DNA of 64,000 nucleotides from an uncultured Opitutia bacterium (GTDB taxonomy: Bacteria > Verrucomicrobiota > Verrucomicrobiia > Opitutales > Opitutaceae): positions 1 to 64,000 of the forward strand of contig CAIKTR010000112.1 of assembly GCA_903830425.1 (NCBI GenBank). Direction: 5' to 3'. A program made the translations under genes and the position numbers. The notes below the pieces were generated by a model. That model was not told where the DNA came from, did not search any database, and worked only from the letters and a program-made list of their open reading frames with translations. Positions 9,400-18,519 of this stretch are shown here, in pieces; positions within the stretch are counted from its first letter, which is position 1; each line of letters begins with the position of its first letter.

Positions 9400-12300
9400 C
9401 TACCTGGTCCAGCTGAGGATCGCGGGCAGGCGGACGGATTCGCCGACGGCGCCGTCGACCAGCCAGACATCCTCGCCCGGGAAAATCTTGGCGGTGGGTG
9501 GGGCGGTGAGCGTGAGGGTGCCGTCATCCTTGGCCGCGAGCACGGTGGCGAGGGGCTGGTCGGTGCGGTTGCACAGGGTGGTGCCGCGGTAGATCGCAAA
9601 AATGCGCAGGGCGGTCTTGCTCAGGACGGTGGCGCCCGCGACGGAGGAGACATGCACGAGGCCCACGCGGAGGTCGTCCTTCACCGTGAGCACGAGGTCG
9701 TCGCCGTTGAGCGTAGCGGCGGTGATGGTGTGGACGGTATCGCGGAAAGGATTCGAGAGATGAAGCACACGGCCGGGGAGATGCATGAGATCGGGTGCGG
9801 GTGAACCGGCGGCGAGCCGGATGCGCAGTTTGCCGGCGGCGACATCGAGGGCGGTGACTTTGCCTTTGAGGCCTGAGGCGGCGAGCCGGTGATCGCCGAA
9901 CTGCAGGAAACTGCCACCGGCGAAGTAGGCGCGGATCGGCTCATTCTTGGCGTCGAGGGTGACGACGGCGACTTCGGCGTCGGTGGCAAGCGCTGGCTGA
10001 CCAGCTGGGGCGAAGTGGACAGGGCCGGAGCCGTGGTGGTGCACCACCATATCACGGCCGCCGTCCGTGCGGGTGATGGTGACAACGGTGCTGTTGTTCA
10101 AATCGTCGCGATGCACTGCGGCGATGAACGGCTCGGTGGTGAACGGCTCAAGCACCGCGGAGAAGGTGCTGGTGAACTCGGGCTCGCGGTGGCTCGGGTC
10201 TCCTGACCCGAGATCGGAAACCCCAGCACCAGACCCGGGTCGGGTGACCCGGGCCACGGCCACTCGGCGGGCGATGAGGTAGGTGACAATCTCGGGGTGC
10301 TTGATCGGCGAGACGCGGGCCTCGGCGCGGATCAGCTCCTGGCCGGGCTGCGGGAGCACGCGGAGGCGGAGGCGGGCGTTGGGATCCTTGTCGTGGACGT
10401 ATTCGGCGATGAAATCATCCGCGCCGGACTGCAGCCGCTGCACGTGGACGAGGTGCTGGAAGCCGGAGCCGGCGTAATTGAGATAGCTGCCCTTGAAGTC
10501 CTTCGCGCCGCGGACGGGGTCGTCGTAGAGTTCGCCGACCTTCACATTCGGACCGGCGAGCGTGCCGGGCTCGGGCGCGGACCAGGTACCGCCGAGCGCG
10601 GTGAATTTTCCGGTCGGGCCGTGCAGGCTGTAGTCGTGCTGGCGGCCGCCGGCCACGTCGAAGAAATCCACGGCATAGCCGCGGTCCTTGGCGGTCGCGG
10701 AGTCGGTCACGTCCACCATCACAAGCGTGCGGCGGAAGGTGGATGTCTGCGGGTAGGTGCCGGAAGCATCGGCGATCAGCGCGCGGGCGAACGGGCTGTC
10801 GGCGAAGAGTTGCAGATGGCCGGCGGGGTTGGCGGGCTGGCGGTGGGCGTCGACGGTGACGGTGTTGTGCGAGATTGTGGTTTTCGACCAGGTGAAGATG
10901 GACGAGTTGAACTCATTCGCGCCGTCGGGATAGCCGAGGTCGGGCATCATGTCCTGGCCGTGCGCGAACAGATCGAAGTGCAGCCGGTCGTGATGATAAT
11001 GCGAAACGTGTAGCCCATAGAAGAGATCAATGGAGCGCGTGTCGGCGGGATTGTTGAGGATCGCGGAGCCGTAGCCGCTGAAAATGCGCGACGGCTGCGG
11101 GGGCAGGGCGCGATCGTTCGCGAGCCCGGGAGCGGGCGGCAGAGCGGGGGAGAACAGGGACTCGTAGGTGCCGAAACTCTTGTCGCCGGTCGCCCCGATG
11201 CCGGCGAGAAACGTGGCGTAGCGCGGGTCGCCGTAAAGCTTCAGGCCAATCTGATACGTGAGGGAATCCTTGCGGATGAGCGGGGCATAGAGGTTGGAGG
11301 AGTCGCCCAGCGGGGCCGAGAGCTGGCCCAGCGTCACGTAGTCGAGCGGCTCGTCGAACATGCGCTTCAGACGCGGGAGCTGGGTGATGTCGTAGCCAAG
11401 CTGCTTGAGGAGCTGGGCGGTCTCGGCGAAGATGCGGACCCAGACGAAATTGTAGTCGGGCGATTCATGTGGCGCGCCGTCGCGGTACACGGAGTCATAG
11501 AACGCATAGTCGAAGCCGATCCGGAGCAGGTGTCCCTCGGTGCGGTGGAGTACCTCGTCCACGTAGCGGTGGTTGTCGCCGTGCTGGCGGACCACCGCGA
11601 GCATCAGCAACGCGCGCTGGTGCGTCCCGTAGTTGCCGCGCATCATGTCGAGGAAATAGCCGTCGATCGCCTCCTCGAAGTAATTGGCCTCGATACAGGC
11701 GCGGATCTGCCCGCCGGTCTGGCCGTAGAACTTCTGCAGCGCGGGGTCGCCGTCGATCGTCTCCCAGATGGCGTCGTAGGCCTCCGCCAGCGACGGCGCG
11801 ACCTGGTAGGATTCCCAGATGAGGTTCACGACCTTGCCGGTGTAGCGCGTGCCCTGGGCGCCCATCAGCTCGCCGAAGCGCGACTGCTGCTCATAATTCA
11901 TCGTCGGATAGACCTCCGCGACGCGCCGGAACAGCACGGCGGCCTTGTGGGCGTAGGTCTTGTCGCCCGTGAGCAGATAGGCCCGGCCGAGGGACCGCAG
12001 ACCGTTGGTGAGGCAGCGGCTGTCGAGGCCGGGTCCCTGCCAGACGAGATGGTTGGCGTGCGCGACAAACCAGTACTTCTGGTCGTCGGGCGCGGTCCAG
12101 CCCCAGCCGTCGTCGGCGTAGGGGCCGGTCAGGGTGGACTTGTCCTTGAAGCCGCTGTGGTAATATGCGGCGTAGTTGTTGCTGGGATAGGTCTCGCCGC
12201 CGATGGGGCACTTCACCTGGAAGGGATGCTGCGGATCGACGACCCACGGGAACGAGGAGCCGTTGCTGCCCTCAAATATTTTCCGGCCGTGGATGGGGCA

Positions 12301-12663
12301 GCCGGCATTGCAGAGTTCGACGGCGCGCGGCACTTCGGCGGTGGTCACGAGGTCGCGCAGGGCCTCGTCGGTCCACGCCGCCCAGTATTTCGCCTCGGTC
12401 ATGAACTGGTCGGCGAGCGCCTTGGCGGCGGGGGAGTGCGCGACGTTGGCGCGGGCCCGGGCGATTTCGGCGTCGGTATGGAGCGTGCGGGCGGACTTGA
12501 GCGGAAACTGCGGCGCGCGGACCTTGGGCGGGAGCATGACGCCGTGCGGGATCTGCGGCTGGACCGGACCGGCGGGAAACCACGGGTCGCGCGCGGCGAG
12601 GGGGGCGAGCGGGAGGAGGAGGGCCAGCGCAGCGGGTCGCAGGCGGGACAGGGTAGAGCGCAA
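9400..12663 (-). CDS. Heparinase II/III-like family protein, exported
   Basis: YGSAILNNPADTRSIDLFYGLHVSHYHHDRLHFDLFAHGQDMMPDLGYPDG...SHNTVTVDAHRQ. ORF open to ATG 12744, but that ATG is inside repeat copy C; TTG at 12663 gives a cleaner signal peptide (RSTLSRLRPAALALLLPLAPLAARDPW). Confidence 0.82.
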   Translation of the reverse strand: MRSTLSRLRPAALALLLPLAPLAARDPWFPAGPVQPQIPHGVMLPPKVRAPQFPLKSARTLHTDAEIARARANVAHSPAAKALADQFMTEAKYWAAWTDEALRDLVTTAEVPRAVELCNAGCPIHGRKIFEGSNGSSFPWVVDPQHPFQVKCPIGGETYPSNNYAAYYHSGFKDKSTLTGPYADDGWGWTAPDDQKYWFVAHANHLVWQGPGLDSRCLTNGLRSLGRAYLLTGDKTYAHKAAVLFRRVAEVYPTMNYEQQSRFGELMGAQGTRYTGKVVNLIWESYQVAPSLAEAYDAIWETIDGDPALQKFYGQTGGQIRACIEANYFEEAIDGYFLDMMRGNYGTHQRALLMLAVVRQHGDNHRYVDEVLHRTEGHLLRIGFDYAFYDSVYRDGAPHESPDYNFVWVRIFAETAQLLKQLGYDITQLPRLKRMFDEPLDYVTLGQLSAPLGDSSNLYAPLIRKDSLTYQIGLKLYGDPRYATFLAGIGATGDKSFGTYESLFSPALPPAPGLANDRALPPQPSRIFSGYGSAILNNPADTRSIDLFYGLHVSHYHHDRLHFDLFAHGQDMMPDLGYPDGANEFNSSIFTWSKTTISHNTVTVDAHRQPANPAGHLQLFADSPFARALIADASGTYPQTSTFRRTLVMVDVTDSATAKDRGYAVDFFDVAGGRQHDYSLHGPTGKFTALGGTWSAPEPGTLAGPNVKVGELYDDPVRGAKDFKGSYLNYAGSGFQHLVHVQRLQSGADDFIAEYVHDKDPNARLRLRVLPQPGQELIRAEARVSPIKHPEIVTYLIARRVAVARVTRPGSGAGVSDLGSGDPSHREPEFTSTFSAVLEPFTTEPFIAAVHRDDLNNSTVVTITRTDGGRDMVVHHHGSGPVHFAPAGQPALATDAEVAVVTLDAKNEPIRAYFAGGSFLQFGDHRLAASGLKGKVTALDVAAGKLRIRLAAGSPAPDLMHLPGRVLHLSNPFRDTVHTITAATLNGDDLVLTVKDDLRVGLVHVSSVAGATVLSKTALRIFAIYRGTTLCNRTDQPLATVLAAKDDGTLTLTAPPTAKIFPGEDVWLVDGAVGESVRLPAILSWTR
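10189..10257. repeat. Two-hairpin REP-like palindromic element, copy B, in frame inside the heparinase-like CDS
   Basis: GTGG CTCGGGTC-TCCT-GACCCGAG ... CCCGGGTC-GGGT-GACCCGGG CCAC; exactly 69 bp = 23 codons (VARVTRPGSGAGVSDLGSGDPSH). Confidence 0.85.
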
Positions 12664-12721
12664 CAGCCGGCAGGGTGAGGCAGTGGCGCGCCTGCGGCAA
12701 ACTTTTGCCGAGGGGAGCGTC

Positions 12722-12784
12722 GTGGCATGGGTCTCCTGACCCATGGCGGAAGTCCGGAATCACGGGTCGGGAGACCCGGGCCAC
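12722..12784. repeat. Two-hairpin REP-like palindromic element, copy C
   Basis: GTGG CATGGGTC-TCCT-GACCCATG ... CGGGTC-GGGA-GACCCG GG CCAC; 63 bp. Confidence 0.83.
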
Positions 12785-12836
12785 AGCGGCAAAGTTTTTG
12801 ACGCGTGGGACGGGGTGTGCATGGCTCCGGGCCCCG

Positions 12837-13364
12837 ATGCCTCCCGCCGCCCGCCGTTTCCTGCTGCTGACCGTGGTCCTCGGCCTGCTGGCGGCCGACG
12901 CGCGGCCGGCGGTGCCGGCCGAGACGCCGGAGCCGGAGGTCGAGGCGGGCTACCTGCGGCTGGGGTTTGACCGGCTGGGGGCGTACAAGTTTATGGCGCC
13001 GGCGTATGACCCGGCGGCGGACGCCAAGGCGCCGCCGGCCTCGGGCGAGGAGCAGATCCCGGCCGGCGTGAAGGGCTGGAGCGGCCGGAAGGCGATCGTG
13101 ACCGGCTTCATGCTGCCGGTGAAAATGGACGGCGGGCTCGTGACCGAGTTCCTCCTGGTGAAGGACCCGATGATGTGCTGCTACGGCGTCGTGCCGAACA
13201 TGAACGAGTGGGTCGTGGTCCGGATGGGGTCGGGCGGAGTGCGGCCGCTGATGGACGTGCCGATCTCGTTCTACGGCACGCTGAAGGTCGGGCCGATGTT
13301 CGAGAACGGCTACCTGACCGGCATCTACCTCCTCGAAGGGGAGCGGATGGGTCCGGTCAAGTGA
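12837..13364 (+). CDS. DUF3299-like exported protein
   Basis: Signal peptide; GWSGRKAIVTGFMLPVKMDGGLVTEFLLVKDPMMCCYGVVPNMNEWVVVRM...FYGTLKVG. Confidence 0.75.
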   Translation: MPPAARRFLLLTVVLGLLAADARPAVPAETPEPEVEAGYLRLGFDRLGAYKFMAPAYDPAADAKAPPASGEEQIPAGVKGWSGRKAIVTGFMLPVKMDGGLVTEFLLVKDPMMCCYGVVPNMNEWVVVRMGSGGVRPLMDVPISFYGTLKVGPMFENGYLTGIYLLEGERMGPVK

Positions 13365-13377
13365 GACGGCGCGGCGG

Positions 13378-16161
13378 TCAGTGCCGGTAGGTGCCGAAGG
13401 CGGGCAGGCCCGCCTCGACGGTGACCTGGAAGGTCTGCTTCACCTGGGTGTCCTTCAGGCTGAAGGTGGCGGTGTATTCGCCCGGCGGCACGAAGCGGTC
13501 GGCTTCGTCCCCCATGTAGTCGAAGCGGTACTCCTTCTGCAGGCGCAGGTCCCAGCTGAGCCGGGTGAAGCCGGGCACGGCGGCCTGCTCGAACTTGGCG
13601 ACCTCGCGGCCGGTCGCGTCGGCGATGGCGACCTTGAACTTCTCGCCCGTGAACGCCTTCACCCACACGGTGAGCAGCGCGCCCTCGGCGGGGTTCTTGC
13701 CCTCGAAGAAGCCGGTGCCGCCGGAGTCGGTCCAGCCCGGCAGCAGCAGGCGGCCGTGCGCGGGCCGGATGCTGAAGAGGTGCGCGTCCTTCGCGGCGAC
13801 CGCGGGCGTGAACTCGCGCAGCGCGCGGCTGTCGTCGAACACGTAGAGCGAGCGGCCGTGGGTGGCGACGACGATGTCGGCCTCGCGCGGGTGGATCTGA
13901 ATGTCGTCCACGCGCACGGCGGGCAGCCCGCCGAACTTCACCCAGTTCTGGCCGGCGTTGAGCGAGGTGAAGAGGCCGAACTCGGTGCCGAGGTAGAGGA
14001 CGCTCGGGTTGACGGGGTCCTCGCGCAGCACGATGGCCGGATGCGTCGCGGGCAGGTCGCCGGTCACGCGCGTCCACGCGGCCCCGAGCTGGGTGAACCG
14101 GTAGACATAAGGCGTGTCGTCGCCGGCGCGGTAGCCGGTGAACACGACGTAGCCGGCGCCGGCGTCGGAGTGGCTGGGCTCGATGCGCGCGACCCACTTG
14201 CCGCGGGCCTCGGCGGGCACCTGGGCGGTGAGCTCGGTCCACTGCCGGCCCTCGTCGGAGGTGACCCAGAGCCGGCCGTCGTCGGTGCCGGCGAAGAGGC
14301 GGCCGGCCTGGAGGGGGGACTCGGCGAGGGCGTAGACGACGGCGTAGTTTTCGGCCGTGCTGCCGACGGTGGTGGTCTTGTCGCGCTCGTTGTACGACAG
14401 GTCGGGGCTGATGATCTCGAAGGTCTCGCCGTGGTGGGTGAGCTTGAAGACGCGGTTGCCGCCGAGGTAGAGCACGTCCGGGGCGTGGGCGCTGCCGATC
14501 AGCGGGGCGCACCACTGGAAGCGGAAGGCCTTGGAGCCCTCGGTCGGCTTGGGCTGGAAGTCGCGCATCTCGCCGGTGCGGGCGTTGAAGCGGTGGACCG
14601 AGCCGCCCTGCGATTCGGCGAAGATCACGTCCTTGTCCGCCGGGTCGAAGACGGTGTAGAAGCCGTCGCCGCCGCCGATCATCGTCCAGTCCGAGTTGCG
14701 GATGCCCTCCTTGGTGAAGGTGCGGGAGGGCCCGACCCAGTTCGTGTTGTCCTGGAGGCCGCCGGCGATGCGGTAGGGCGTGCCGTGGTCGAGGGCGATG
14801 CGGTAATACTGGCCGGAGGGGACGCTGTTCAGGAACTGCCAGTTCTCGCCGGCATCAAAGGTCTGGTAGAGGCCGCCGTCGGTGCCGATCAGGAGGTGCG
14901 CGGAGACCGGCGGGACCGGCTGGGCGGCCGGCTTCGCCGGCGGGGGCGGCACGCTGCCCGGCTGGATGGCGATGGCGTGGACGTCGGAGTGGACGTTGCC
15001 GGAGCGGTCCTCGCGGAAGGTCTGGCCGGCGTCGTCGGAGACGTAGACGTGCCAGGCGATGACGTAGACGCGCCGGTCGTTGGCCGGGTCGATGGCGAGC
15101 CGGCTGAAGTAGAAGGGCCGCGGGTTGAAGCTGTTCACGCGGGTCCAGGTGGCGCCGGCGTCCTCGGAGCGGAACACGCCGCCGCTGCGGCTGTGGTTCT
15201 GGTCGATGTCGCTGGTGCCGCCCTCGTCGCTTTGGACGATGGCCATGACGGTGCCGGGCTTGCCGGGCGCCACGGCGAGGCCGATGCGGCCCATCCGGGC
15301 CGGCAGGTGGTGGGTCAGCTTGGTCCACGTCGTGCCGCCGTCGGTGGACTTGAAGATGCCGCCGACATCGGCGGCGTCCCGGGTGGCGTTCACGCCGTAG
15401 AGGAAGGCCCAGGGCTTGCGCTGCCGGGCGTAGAGGGCGGCGTAGAGGAGGTCCGGGTTGGCGGGATCCATGGCGACGTCGGCGCAGCCGGTGAGCGCGT
15501 CGTGGGGCGCGGGCGCGCCGAGGACGAGCTGCCAGGACCGGCCGCCGTCGGTGGTGCGGTAGAGGCCGCGTTCGCCGCCCTCGGCCCAGAGCGAGCCGCC
15601 GGCCGCGGCGAACACGATGTTGGGGTTTTTCGGGTGGATCAGGATCCGGCGGATGGTGCGCGAGTCCTTCAGGCCGGCGTAGGCCCACTGGCCGCCGCCG
15701 TCGGTGGACTTGAAGAGCCCGACGCCCCAGCCGGAGGAGTTGCGGTCGTTGCCCTCGCCGGTGCCGACCCAGACGACCTCGCTGTCCGACGGCGCGACGG
15801 CCACGGCGCCGATGGACTGGGCGGGCTGGTCGTCGAAGATCGGGGCGAGGGTGACGCCGTGGTTGGTGCTCTTCCAGACGCCGCTGGTGGCGTAGCCGAC
15901 GTAGAAGACCCCCGGGTGGTGCGGGTCGATCGCGAGGTCGGAGATGCGTCCGCCCATGACGGCGGGGCCGATGGCGCGGGCCGCGAGGCCCTTGAGCTGG
16001 GCCTCGGTGACCGGCGCGGGGACCGGGGCAGGGACGACGGCCGGAGCGGCCGCGGCCGCGGCGGCGGGGACGGTGGGTGCGGCGGGGACGGGAGCGGCGG
16101 TCGCGGCGGTGGAGAGCGCGGCCCAGGCCGCCAGGGAGAGGAGCGGGAGGCGCAGAGACAT
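13378..16161 (-). CDS. Secreted VPS10/sortilin- or BNR-repeat (sialidase-like beta-propeller) protein
   Basis: Repeated Asp-box motifs (STDGGGQWAYAG, TTDGGRSWQLV, STDGGTTWTKL, SEDAGATWTRV, SDDAGQTF, SLNAGQNWVKFG); signal peptide. Confidence 0.85.
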   Translation of the reverse strand: MSLRLPLLSLAAWAALSTAATAAPVPAAPTVPAAAAAAAPAVVPAPVPAPVTEAQLKGLAARAIGPAVMGGRISDLAIDPHHPGVFYVGYATSGVWKSTNHGVTLAPIFDDQPAQSIGAVAVAPSDSEVVWVGTGEGNDRNSSGWGVGLFKSTDGGGQWAYAGLKDSRTIRRILIHPKNPNIVFAAAGGSLWAEGGERGLYRTTDGGRSWQLVLGAPAPHDALTGCADVAMDPANPDLLYAALYARQRKPWAFLYGVNATRDAADVGGIFKSTDGGTTWTKLTHHLPARMGRIGLAVAPGKPGTVMAIVQSDEGGTSDIDQNHSRSGGVFRSEDAGATWTRVNSFNPRPFYFSRLAIDPANDRRVYVIAWHVYVSDDAGQTFREDRSGNVHSDVHAIAIQPGSVPPPPAKPAAQPVPPVSAHLLIGTDGGLYQTFDAGENWQFLNSVPSGQYYRIALDHGTPYRIAGGLQDNTNWVGPSRTFTKEGIRNSDWTMIGGGDGFYTVFDPADKDVIFAESQGGSVHRFNARTGEMRDFQPKPTEGSKAFRFQWCAPLIGSAHAPDVLYLGGNRVFKLTHHGETFEIISPDLSYNERDKTTTVGSTAENYAVVYALAESPLQAGRLFAGTDDGRLWVTSDEGRQWTELTAQVPAEARGKWVARIEPSHSDAGAGYVVFTGYRAGDDTPYVYRFTQLGAAWTRVTGDLPATHPAIVLREDPVNPSVLYLGTEFGLFTSLNAGQNWVKFGGLPAVRVDDIQIHPREADIVVATHGRSLYVFDDSRALREFTPAVAAKDAHLFSIRPAHGRLLLPGWTDSGGTGFFEGKNPAEGALLTVWVKAFTGEKFKVAIADATGREVAKFEQAAVPGFTRLSWDLRLQKEYRFDYMGDEADRFVPPGEYTATFSLKDTQVKQTFQVTVEAGLPAFGTYRH

Positions 16162-16221
16162 GAGCCGCAGAAAACAGGGGCCCCGGCCGGGGGCAAACAA
16201 AAGCGCGGAGGGCGGCCGGGC

Positions 16222-16677
16222 TCAGCGCGAGATATCGCGCTGGGTGAGGACCCGGAAGCCGCGCTGGTTCAGCGCCTGGGTGGCGACGTCGGCATCCTCA
16301 ATGTTGAGGGCGAGGGCGGACTTGCCGTCGGGGCGCTGGATGAAGCTGTAGACGTAGTGGACGTTGATCTCGGCCTCGAGCAGCGCCGCGAGCACGTCGC
16401 GGAGGGAGCGCTGGCCGTCGATCTCGACCGCGAGGACGTCGCACTCGGTGAAGGGAAAATCGTTGCTGACCATCAGCACGCGGGCCTTCTCGCGGTCGTC
16501 GACGATCAGGCGGATGACGGCGCTGTCGGTGGTGTCGAGCACCGTGATGGCCATGATGTGGACCTGGTGTTCCCGGAAGAGGGAGGTCAGGTCGTAGAGG
16601 CGGCCGACGCGGTTTTCGGCGAAGACGGAGAACTGGCGCACGGGGTCGGTGGCGGGGATGATCTTGGGCGCGGCCAT
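16222..16677 (-). CDS. ACT domain-containing protein
   Basis: RQFSVFAENRVGRLYDLTSLFREHQVHIMAITVLDTTDSAVIRLIVDD...; likely start MAAPKII at 16677. Confidence 0.85.
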   Translation of the reverse strand: MAAPKIIPATDPVRQFSVFAENRVGRLYDLTSLFREHQVHIMAITVLDTTDSAVIRLIVDDREKARVLMVSNDFPFTECDVLAVEIDGQRSLRDVLAALLEAEINVHYVYSFIQRPDGKSALALNIEDADVATQALNQRGFRVLTQRDISR

Positions 16678-16762
16678 GGCGGGCGAAGGGAGCGTGGCCG
16701 GGCGGCGGGGCGCGGTCAATTGCGGGCTGGCCGCGGGGCCGGGCCGGACTACAGTCGGACCC

Positions 16763-17674
16763 ATGCCCACGGAACTGGCCCGCCATCATGCCGTCACCCA
16801 GCAGCGCGCCCACAACAGTGCGCGGCTGGTGCTGCGGGGCATCGGGCTCAACGCCCTGCTCGCCGCGGTCAAGCTGGCCGGGGGCATCTTCGGGCACACC
16901 TACGCGCTGATTGCGGACGCGGCGGAGTCGATCCTCGACATCCTGTCCTCGACGCTGGTGTGGGCGGGGTTCCGCGTGGCGGCGCAGCCGCCGGATGCCA
17001 ACCACCCCTACGGCCACGGCAAGGCCGAGCCGCTGGCCGGGCTGGCGGTGGCGGTGATCATCTTCGCGCTGGCCGCCTGGGTGGCGATGCACTCGCTGCA
17101 CGAGATCGTCACCCCCCACCAGGGCCCCGCGTGGTGGACGCTGCTGGTGCTGGCCGGGGTGATCGTGGCGAAGACCTGGTTCTCGCGGCGGATGGGCCTG
17201 GCGGGCGAGGCGGTGGGCAGCACCGCCCTGGGCATCGAGGCGCTGCACCACTGGTCGGACGCGATGACCTCGGCGGCGGCGTTCATCGGCATCTGCATCG
17301 CGCTGTGGGGCGGCAAGGGCTGGGAGACCGCCGACGACTGGGCGGCGCTGTTCGCCTGCGTGATCATTGCGTTCAACGGCTTCGGGATGTTCACCAAGGC
17401 GCTGGGCGACGTGATGGACATCTCGGTCCCCAAGAACTTCGAGGACGAGGTGCGCATGATCGCCCTTGCGGTGCCCGGAGTGCGGGCGCTCGACAAGGTG
17501 CGCGCCCGGAAGAGCGGGCTCAGCCACCTCGTCGACATCCAGGTCCGGGTGGATGGCAACCTCAGCGTGCGGGCCGGCCATGACATTGCGCACGCGGTCA
17601 AGGACACGCTGCTGGCCTCCTCGCCGCACGCGATCACGGACGTGACGGTGCACATCGAGCCGGCGCGGGACTAG
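16763..17674 (+). CDS. Cation diffusion facilitator (CDF) family transporter
   Basis: LIADAAESILDILSSTLVWAGFRVAAQPPDANHPYGHGKAEPLAGLAVAVII; HHWSDAMTSAAAF. Confidence 0.93.
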   Translation: MPTELARHHAVTQQRAHNSARLVLRGIGLNALLAAVKLAGGIFGHTYALIADAAESILDILSSTLVWAGFRVAAQPPDANHPYGHGKAEPLAGLAVAVIIFALAAWVAMHSLHEIVTPHQGPAWWTLLVLAGVIVAKTWFSRRMGLAGEAVGSTALGIEALHHWSDAMTSAAAFIGICIALWGGKGWETADDWAALFACVIIAFNGFGMFTKALGDVMDISVPKNFEDEVRMIALAVPGVRALDKVRARKSGLSHLVDIQVRVDGNLSVRAGHDIAHAVKDTLLASSPHAITDVTVHIEPARD

Positions 17675-17693
17675 GCGGCGGCCCGCCGGCGGG

Positions 17694-18395
17694 TCAGGTG
17701 ATGTGGGCGGCCTGCAGGGCCGCCATGATGCGCTCCCCGCCGCCCTGGATGTGCTGCCGCATGATCGTCCGGGCGGCCTCGGCGTCGCGGCGCTCGATCG
17801 CATCGACGATGGCGTGGTGCTTCGACGACGGGTTGCTCGGGTCCATCTGGCGGCCGATGCGCAGGTAGGTGGGGCGCTGGTACATGTCGAGGGCGGACAT
17901 GACGATGTTCTCGAGCATCGAATTGCGGGCGCAGCGGACGACGAGCAGATGGAAGTGGGAGTTGGCCTGGCAGTACTGGATGAAGCTGTGTTCCTCGCTC
18001 GGGTCGTGCGGCTGGGTGGCCTGGGCGCGCAGGGCGGCGAGGTCCGCGGGGGTGGCGCGCTCCGCGGCGAGGGCCGCGGCCTGCGGCTCCACGATGGAGC
18101 GGAGCTCGATCAGGTTCTTGAAGCCCGCCAGGGTGATGCCGGCGACGCGGTAGCCGGCATGGGGCTGGAAGGAGACCAGCTCCTCGTGGCTCAGCCGGTT
18201 GAGCGCCTCGCGCAGGGGCGTGCGCGAAACCCGCAGCTCGGCGCAGAGCTTCTTCTCGATCAGCCGCTCGTTGGGCGGCAGGGCGCAGGAGAGGATGCGC
18301 TGCTTGAGCACCGCATAGACATGGTCCGGCAGGGCCGTCGGCCGCGTCGTGTGCGGCGAGATTTCTATCAACGAAGGCCTGACCGCGGTGCTCAT
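17694..18395 (-). CDS. GntR family transcriptional regulator (FCD subfamily)
   Basis: LPDHVYAVLKQRILSCALPPNERLIEKKLCAELRVSRTPLREALNRLSHEELV; C-terminal FCD domain. Confidence 0.92.
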   Translation of the reverse strand: MSTAVRPSLIEISPHTTRPTALPDHVYAVLKQRILSCALPPNERLIEKKLCAELRVSRTPLREALNRLSHEELVSFQPHAGYRVAGITLAGFKNLIELRSIVEPQAAALAAERATPADLAALRAQATQPHDPSEEHSFIQYCQANSHFHLLVVRCARNSMLENIVMSALDMYQRPTYLRIGRQMDPSNPSSKHHAIVDAIERRDAEAARTIMRQHIQGGGERIMAALQAAHIT

Positions 18396-18460
18396 GGGTG
18401 GATCGATTTCAAGGCTGCAAGGTTCATCCGGGACACGGAAACAGAATGTCATAAATTAGC

Positions 18461-18478
18461 TTGTATACAAGTATACAA
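18461..18478. promoter_or_regulatory. Perfect inverted repeat TTGTATAC-AA-GTATACAA, candidate GntR/FCD operator
   Basis: 8-bp arms with 2-bp spacer in the divergent gntR/nhaC-like intergenic region. Confidence 0.75.
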
Positions 18479-18519
18479 ATTGCCCTTGTGCCTGTTGCCC
18501 CTCTTTTTCTGCGCGCTCC

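Noticed and set aside
8826-9599. 257-aa minus-strand ORF spanning repeat copy A
   Set aside because: Frame mixes antisense of the amidohydrolase, the palindromic element and the heparinase gene end; no coherent protein.
13381-17583. 1400-aa plus-strand ORF
   Set aside because: Antisense shadow of the VPS10/BNR, ACT and CDF genes; low-complexity A/G/R/V composition typical of non-coding frames in high-GC DNA.
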